Below are positions 14,561 to 18,870 of a stretch of DNA of 18,870 bases, piece by piece. The stretch comes from Methylococcaceae bacterium UBA4132 (GTDB lineage Bacteria > Pseudomonadota > Gammaproteobacteria > Methylococcales > Methylomonadaceae): positions 1 through 18,870 of the forward strand of contig DFWO01000041.1 in assembly GCA_002380945.1 (NCBI GenBank). The letters run 5' to 3'. The notes under the pieces are model-generated. The model ran no database searches. It was not told the DNA's origin and saw only the letters and a program-made list of their open reading frames with translations. The stretch's first letter is position 1; every line of letters starts with the position of its first letter. A program made the translations under genes and the position numbers.

Positions 14561-15784
14561 TTAAATATTCAGCAGTAGGTGAGCGGGAGATTCTAGGCAT
14601 TCTTTGATGGTGACTAGAAACTGTACGGCTTCGCGACCATCAACCAAACGATGATCATAAGACAAAGCAAGATACATAATGGGACGAATAACAATTTGAC
14701 CATTTTCAACCACCGCACGTTCCTTGATAGCGTGCATTCCTAAAATGGCGCATTGTGGCGGATTGAGTATCGGTGTAGAGAGCATTGAGCCAAACACGCC
14801 ACCGTTGGTAATGGTAAACGTACCGCCTTTTAAATCATCATAGGTTAACGTGTTGTCACGGGCTTTGGCACCGTATTCAGCAATGCTTTTTTCGATACCT
14901 GCAAAATCCAGTTGATCGGCATCACGCAACACGGGAACAATTAAGCCACGCGGCGTGCTAACGGCTATGCCTAAGTCGTAGTAACCATGATAAATAATGT
15001 CGGTTTCATCAATGGAAGCGTTGACCGCAGGGAATTTTTTTAACGCTTCAATGGAGGCTTTAACAAAAAATGACATGAAGCCTAGTTTAATTTCATGTTT
15101 TTGTTCAAAGCGGTTTTTGTATTGATTACGTAGGTCTATCACCGCCTGCATATTCACTTCATTGAACGTGGTGAGCATGGCGGCATTTTGTTGGGCTTGT
15201 AATAAGCGTTCAGCAATTTTTGCGCGTAAGCGCGTCATGGGAACGCGTTGTTCAGGACGTAAATTTGATGGTGTGGGCATCGAAAGAGTGCTTTTAACGG
15301 TCTCTACAACAGGTGTTGATGTTGGTACAGGTGTGATAGGCGCGGCTTTTTCGGATGTTTGTTTGCTAAGATGGTCAATCACATCTATTTTTGTGAGTCT
15401 GCCACTTTTGCCTGTGCCTGTTATTTCCGCAGGATTAAGGGCATTTTCATTCACCAAGCGGCGTACTGAAGGACTGAGAGGAATGTCGGCTTCTTTATGT
15501 TCAACTGCTGTTTTCGCGTCGATGCTAGGTGCGGACACTTGTTCACTTTGCTCTTCTATAACTGCCAATAATTCGCCACTGGTCACTACCGCGCCACTGT
15601 CTTTGATAATTTGGCGTAATACACCCGCTTGTGGTGCTGTCACTTCGAGGGTAACTTTATCGGTTTCCAGATCAACGAGGCTTTCATTTTTGCTCACTGT
15701 GTCGCCAGCCTGTTTGTGCCAAGTAATCAGTGTTGCATCCGCAACGGATTCGGGTAAAGCGGGTACTAAGACTTCAATGCTCAT
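14561..15784 (-). CDS. sucB: Dihydrolipoyllysine succinyltransferase (E2 of 2-oxoglutarate dehydrogenase)
   Basis: A 407-residue E2. The lipoyl domain (residues 1-75) has LVPALPESVADATL and the lipoylated Lys43 in ETDKVTLEV. A Ala/Pro/Thr-rich linker leads to a peripheral subunit-binding domain (LSPSVRRLVNEN, ITGTGKSGRLTKIDV) and a second linker to the catalytic domain with RVPMTRLRAKIAERL, TFTITNGGVFGSMLSTPIL, NPPQCAILGMHAI and the active-site SYDHRLVDGREAVQFL. All catalytic residues are present. The start at 15784 is chosen because it gives MSIEVLVPALPE, has AGGA at 15795-15792 with 7-base spacing and lies one base after the sucA stop; an in-frame ATG at 15907 would add 41 residues unlike the family. 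It uses the succinyl-CoA branch rather than acetyl, judged from similarity to SucB. Confidence 0.96.
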   Translation of the reverse strand: MSIEVLVPALPESVADATLITWHKQAGDTVSKNESLVDLETDKVTLEVTAPQAGVLRQIIKDSGAVVTSGELLAVIEEQSEQVSAPSIDAKTAVEHKEADIPLSPSVRRLVNENALNPAEITGTGKSGRLTKIDVIDHLSKQTSEKAAPITPVPTSTPVVETVKSTLSMPTPSNLRPEQRVPMTRLRAKIAERLLQAQQNAAMLTTFNEVNMQAVIDLRNQYKNRFEQKHEIKLGFMSFFVKASIEALKKFPAVNASIDETDIIYHGYYDLGIAVSTPRGLIVPVLRDADQLDFAGIEKSIAEYGAKARDNTLTYDDLKGGTFTITNGGVFGSMLSTPILNPPQCAILGMHAIKERAVVENGQIVIRPIMYLALSYDHRLVDGREAVQFLVTIKECLESPAHLLLNI

Positions 15785-15785
15785 G

Positions 15786-18617
15786 TTATTTTCCTGAAAG
15801 GTTGCCGTAGAGTGCGTCGTGAACGACGGCTTTTTGTTGTTCGATATGGACGTGAAACTTACCGACCGCAGGCGCGGCAGAGGCTTCGCGTCCCGCGTAA
15901 GTGACACTGATGCGCGGGTCTAAGCTATCAATGAAATGGTGATTGGAATGATACCAAGCACCCTGATTTTTAGGTTCTTCCTGACACCAAACAAATTCTT
16001 TTAAATGGCTGTAGCGAGCAATTTCTGCTTTAAATAATTCGCTAGGGAAGGGGTATAGTTGTTCAATTCGCGCAATGGCAACGTGTTTGAGGCTGTCATC
16101 TTCACGCCGTGCTTCTAGTAAATCGTAATACACTTTACCTGCACAAAATATCAGTCGTGTGACTTTTTTAGGGTTGATGTCGTCTTGCTCACCGATAACT
16201 GGTTGAAAATGTCCTGTTGTTAGGTCTTCTAGTGTGGATATTGCCAATTTATGGCGTAATAAACTTTTGGGACTCATGATTATCAACGGTTTTCGATACG
16301 GACGTAGCATTTGTCGGCGCAATAAGTGAAAAATTTGTGCGGGTGTGGTTGGATTACACACTTGCATATTGTGTTCTGCACAGAGCTGTAGATAGCGTTC
16401 TAATCGTGCGGAGGAATGTTCAGGACCTTGCCCTTCAAAACCGTGTGGCAACAGCATGACTAAACCGCATAAGCGTCCCCATTTGGTTTCGCCAGAGCTT
16501 ATAAATTGGTCGATAACAACTTGTGCGCCATTGGCAAAATCGCCAAATTGTGCTTCCCAAATCACTAAGGTGTGAGGCGTGGTGGTACTGTAACCGTATT
16601 CAAAACCTAATACCCCTGCTTCAGATAACAGTGAATCATAAATTTGTACATCACCTTGTTGTTTCGCTAGGTGTTTAATCGGCACATAGGTTTTATTATT
16701 AGCCTGATTATGCAACACGGCATGACGATGAACAAATGTACCGCGTCCTACGTCTTGTCCTGTTAAGCGAATATTGTATTTTTCAACGGCTAAACTGGCA
16801 TAGGCTAAGTTTTCCGCAAATCCCCAGTCCATAGGCATTGCGCCTGCTGCCATTTTACGGCGGTTTTCCATAACTTTAGCTACGCGCGGATGTAATTCAA
16901 AGCCGACAGGTAATTGCTGCATCCTTTCATTGCAAAAACGTAGTTGCTCCATGGTAATTGCGGTCTCACAAGGCGTGTCCCAGCTTTGGTTGAGAAATTC
17001 ATTCCATTGGGTCGTGTACAGATAATGATCCCCTGTTAATACGGGTCGGGATACCACTTGCCCAGTTTCTAATAAATTTTGGTAATCCTGTTCCATTGTT
17101 GTTGATTGTTCTAGCGTAACAATGCCTTCGCTAATCAATTTTTCCGCGTAAAGTTTGCGTGTGGTTTTGTGACTACGAATTTTTTTGTACATCAAAGGTT
17201 GAGTGGTCGCAGGTTCATCCGCTTCGTTATGCCCTAAGCGACGATAACAAATAATGTCGATAACCACGTCTTTTTTAAACATCATGCGATATTCAAGAGC
17301 CAGTCGCGTGACAAATAACACCGCTTCAGGATCATCGCCATTGACATGAAACACGGGGGCATGAATCATACTGGCAATATCTGTACAATACAGTGTGGAA
17401 CGGGCATCTTGCGGGTTGCTAGTCGTAAAGCCAATTTGATTATTAATGACGATATGCACGGTGCCGCCTGTGCTAAAAGCGCGGGTTTGTGACATGTTCA
17501 GGGTTTCCATGACGATGCCCTGACCTGATAACGCCGCATCACCATGAATTAATATAGGAATCACAATGGCTTTACCATCTGTGCCTGTACGGTCTTGGCG
17601 AGCCTTAACTGAACCCTCTACGACGGGATTGATAATTTCTAAATGCGAAGGATTAAATGCCAGTGTTAAATGTACAGCACCACCTTCCGAGCCAACATCA
17701 GATGAAAACCCCATGTGATATTTAACATCGCCTGATTTCACACCAGGTGAGGGTTTAGATTTACCAGCAAATTCATCAAATAAACTGGCAGGACTTTTGC
17801 CTAAAATATTGACCAGTACGTTTAAACGCCCGCGATGTGCCATGCCAATGACAACTTCTTTAACGCCTTTAGCTCCCGCACATTGAATAAGCTCATCCAG
17901 CGCAGGAATTAACGCTTCTCCGCCTTCTAAAGAGAAACGTTTTTGCCCAACAAATTTGTTTTGTAAATGGGTTTCTATACCTTCTGCGGCGGTTAGTAAT
18001 TTGAGTGTCCAGACTTTTTTTTCAGGTTCGGTGATTAAATTAGTTTTAGAGCTTTCTAAGCGGGTAATTAACCAGCGGCGAATTTGGGTATCAACAATGT
18101 GCATATACTCATAGCCGATACTGCCGCAATAGATTTCCTTTAAGCTTGTAATAATGTCGCGTAACGGCAATCGCTCAATACCATATAACGCCCCTGTATC
18201 GAACAAGGTATCCATATCAGGTTCTGCAAGCCCGTAATAACTAGGGTCAAGGTCAGCAGGAGTCGAAGTGGTCGTGGTTCCTAAAGGATTATTGTTGGCG
18301 ATTTGATGTCCACGCACACGGTAATGATTAATCAATCTGGCAACGGCGGATTGTTTTTGTACGCTTTCTTGAGTAAAGCCTTGTAATTGCGCTAATCTAC
18401 CTTGTGATTTTACTGCAAGCTGAGCAAACCGTTCGACGACGGGACTATGTGGGGTTTCATAAGTACACCCTTGATGAATAGTGTTGAAGTGTTCTTGCCA
18501 GCTAGGTTCAACTGACTCAGGGTCTTCTAAAAAACGCTCGTACAAGTTCTCAATGAAGCTGGCATTACTGCCATAAAGAGAAGACGAATCTTGAAAAAGT
18601 TTAATCAATTTACTCAT
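15786..18617 (-). CDS. sucA: 2-oxoglutarate dehydrogenase E1 component
   Basis: A 943-residue thiamine-diphosphate enzyme that decarboxylates 2-oxoglutarate and transfers succinyl to SucB. The N-terminal SucB-binding segment (LYGSNASFIENLYERFLEDP) and all core motifs are visible: GMAHRGRLNVLVNILGK, KYHMGFSSDV, HGDAALSGQG (from about 358), VNNQIGFTTSNP-like segment, HVNGDDPEAV, RRLGHNEADEPATTQP (His463), GQDVGRGTFVHRHAVLH, EFGYS, WEAQFGDFANGAQ, LPHGFEGQGPEHSSAR, and WCQEEPKNQGAW near the end. The ATG at 18617 gives MSKLIKLFQDSS, matching the family. An in-frame ATG at 18740 would add 41 residues, and a candidate promoter lies inside that extension. It heads sucA-sucB-lpdA. Confidence 0.96.
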   Translation of the reverse strand: MSKLIKLFQDSSSLYGSNASFIENLYERFLEDPESVEPSWQEHFNTIHQGCTYETPHSPVVERFAQLAVKSQGRLAQLQGFTQESVQKQSAVARLINHYRVRGHQIANNNPLGTTTTSTPADLDPSYYGLAEPDMDTLFDTGALYGIERLPLRDIITSLKEIYCGSIGYEYMHIVDTQIRRWLITRLESSKTNLITEPEKKVWTLKLLTAAEGIETHLQNKFVGQKRFSLEGGEALIPALDELIQCAGAKGVKEVVIGMAHRGRLNVLVNILGKSPASLFDEFAGKSKPSPGVKSGDVKYHMGFSSDVGSEGGAVHLTLAFNPSHLEIINPVVEGSVKARQDRTGTDGKAIVIPILIHGDAALSGQGIVMETLNMSQTRAFSTGGTVHIVINNQIGFTTSNPQDARSTLYCTDIASMIHAPVFHVNGDDPEAVLFVTRLALEYRMMFKKDVVIDIICYRRLGHNEADEPATTQPLMYKKIRSHKTTRKLYAEKLISEGIVTLEQSTTMEQDYQNLLETGQVVSRPVLTGDHYLYTTQWNEFLNQSWDTPCETAITMEQLRFCNERMQQLPVGFELHPRVAKVMENRRKMAAGAMPMDWGFAENLAYASLAVEKYNIRLTGQDVGRGTFVHRHAVLHNQANNKTYVPIKHLAKQQGDVQIYDSLLSEAGVLGFEYGYSTTTPHTLVIWEAQFGDFANGAQVVIDQFISSGETKWGRLCGLVMLLPHGFEGQGPEHSSARLERYLQLCAEHNMQVCNPTTPAQIFHLLRRQMLRPYRKPLIIMSPKSLLRHKLAISTLEDLTTGHFQPVIGEQDDINPKKVTRLIFCAGKVYYDLLEARREDDSLKHVAIARIEQLYPFPSELFKAEIARYSHLKEFVWCQEEPKNQGAWYHSNHHFIDSLDPRISVTYAGREASAAPAVGKFHVHIEQQKAVVHDALYGNLSGK
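15792..15795 (-). promoter_or_regulatory. Ribosome binding site fixing the sucB start
   Basis: AGGA on the minus strand inside the last codons of sucA, 7 bases before the ATG at 15784. It supports the short SucB and its coupling to sucA. Confidence 0.7.
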
Positions 18618-18659
18618 TAGTATATAGTCATCCAACTTGTGCTGAGAGATTTTCTCTTT

Positions 18660-18688
18660 ATGGTAAGTCGGAAGTTGTTTATTGCCAA
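18660..18688 (-). promoter_or_regulatory. Candidate sigma70 promoter of sucA-sucB-lpdA
   Basis: On the minus strand, TTGGCA (18688-18683; five of six consensus bases) and TACCAT (18665-18660; four of six) are separated by exactly 17 bp. The predicted start of transcription would lie near 18652, at a small hairpin (AGAGA 18645-18649 / TCTCT 18653-18657), giving a leader of about 35 bases before the sucA ATG. Confidence 0.45.
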
Positions 18689-18870
18689 GCAGTAAGTGCC
18701 TCTTAATAAACACAATGAATAAAAGCCACGATAACTTCACTGAACAACTCCCAGCGGAGTCGGTAACAATTATCTATCAAGCGAAACACTTTTACCTAGC
18801 CAAGATCAGGGAACCAAACCAGCAATCCGCCATCAGGAATCGATAATTTCTGCACCTAGCACCATGTGCC
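18689..18870. other. Non-coding region upstream of sucA, with a possible gene end at the right edge
   Basis: No complete gene is visible. On the minus strand two frames are open from the edge: one ends MVLGAEIIDS with TGA at 18835-18833, the other runs 25 codons to a TAA. Either could be the tail of a gene upstream of sucA, but both are too short to identify. The rest, about 18689-18832, looks like upstream regulatory DNA without a recognisable operator. Confidence 0.35.

Noticed and set aside
15162..15797. A 211-codon open frame on the plus strand opposite sucB
   Set aside because: It is antisense to a clear sucB, has low-complexity Ser/Val/Leu content and no recognisable domain or ribosome site.
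15785..15907. N-terminal extension of SucB to 15907
   Set aside because: The added residues are the other-frame reading of the sucA end and do not resemble an E2; the lipoyl domain starts at the ATG at 15784.
18618..18740. N-terminal extension of SucA to 18740
   Set aside because: The extension is hydrophobic then basic, unlike E1 proteins, and contains a promoter-like sequence.

Overview
The window is chromosomal DNA from a gammaproteobacterium of moderate-to-low GC. The trxB-aat-bpt order, the mtaD/mtnA pairing and the sucA-sucB-lpdA operon all point to that class. A methanotroph-like (Methylococcales) or sulfur-oxidising (Thiotrichales-like) lineage would fit, but nothing here proves it. 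Most of the window is ordinary, densely packed metabolic and envelope genes. I see no prophage, IS transposase, CRISPR array, rRNA or tRNA.

Layout. (1) 1-3838, plus strand: a possible gene end at the left edge, an outer-membrane lipoprotein (DUF3313-like), a small secreted Thr/Asn-rich protein with four Cys followed by a clear terminator, then a two-gene unit of a DUF4105 membrane/periplasmic protein and a lipoprotein alpha/beta-hydrolase. Three genes in a row appear to start with GTG or TTG. (2) 4015-7115, plus strand: a membrane-anchored octaheme c-type cytochrome fused to HEAT-like and TPR repeats, translationally coupled to a MarC-family membrane protein. (3) 7102-9500, minus strand: trxB-aat-bpt, a thioredoxin reductase followed by both leucyl-transferases of the bacterial N-degron pathway; infA/clpA, often found next to them, are absent. 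(4) 9626-12786: divergent mtaD (minus) and mtnA-cysZ (plus), a sulfur-recycling and sulfate-uptake group consistent with the MTA-to-methylthioinosine salvage route. (5) 12787-13104: a 318-bp gene-free gap holding a REP-like palindrome, a second imperfect inverted repeat and a bidirectional terminator. (6) 13105-18617, minus strand: lpdA, sucB and sucA of the 2-oxoglutarate dehydrogenase complex, with a candidate promoter upstream of sucA.

The most notable observation is that the LpdA encoded in the sucAB operon lacks one of the two redox-active cysteines of the family (Phe at residue 52, where the CxxxxC motif needs Cys) and also lacks the conserved Pro and Lys of that motif. FAD and NAD folds and the C-terminal His-Glu pair remain intact. 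E1 (SucA) and E2 (SucB) look fully functional. Either the complex borrows an E3 from elsewhere, or this flavoprotein does something else. The second notable item is the octaheme-HEAT-TPR cytochrome coupled to MarC.
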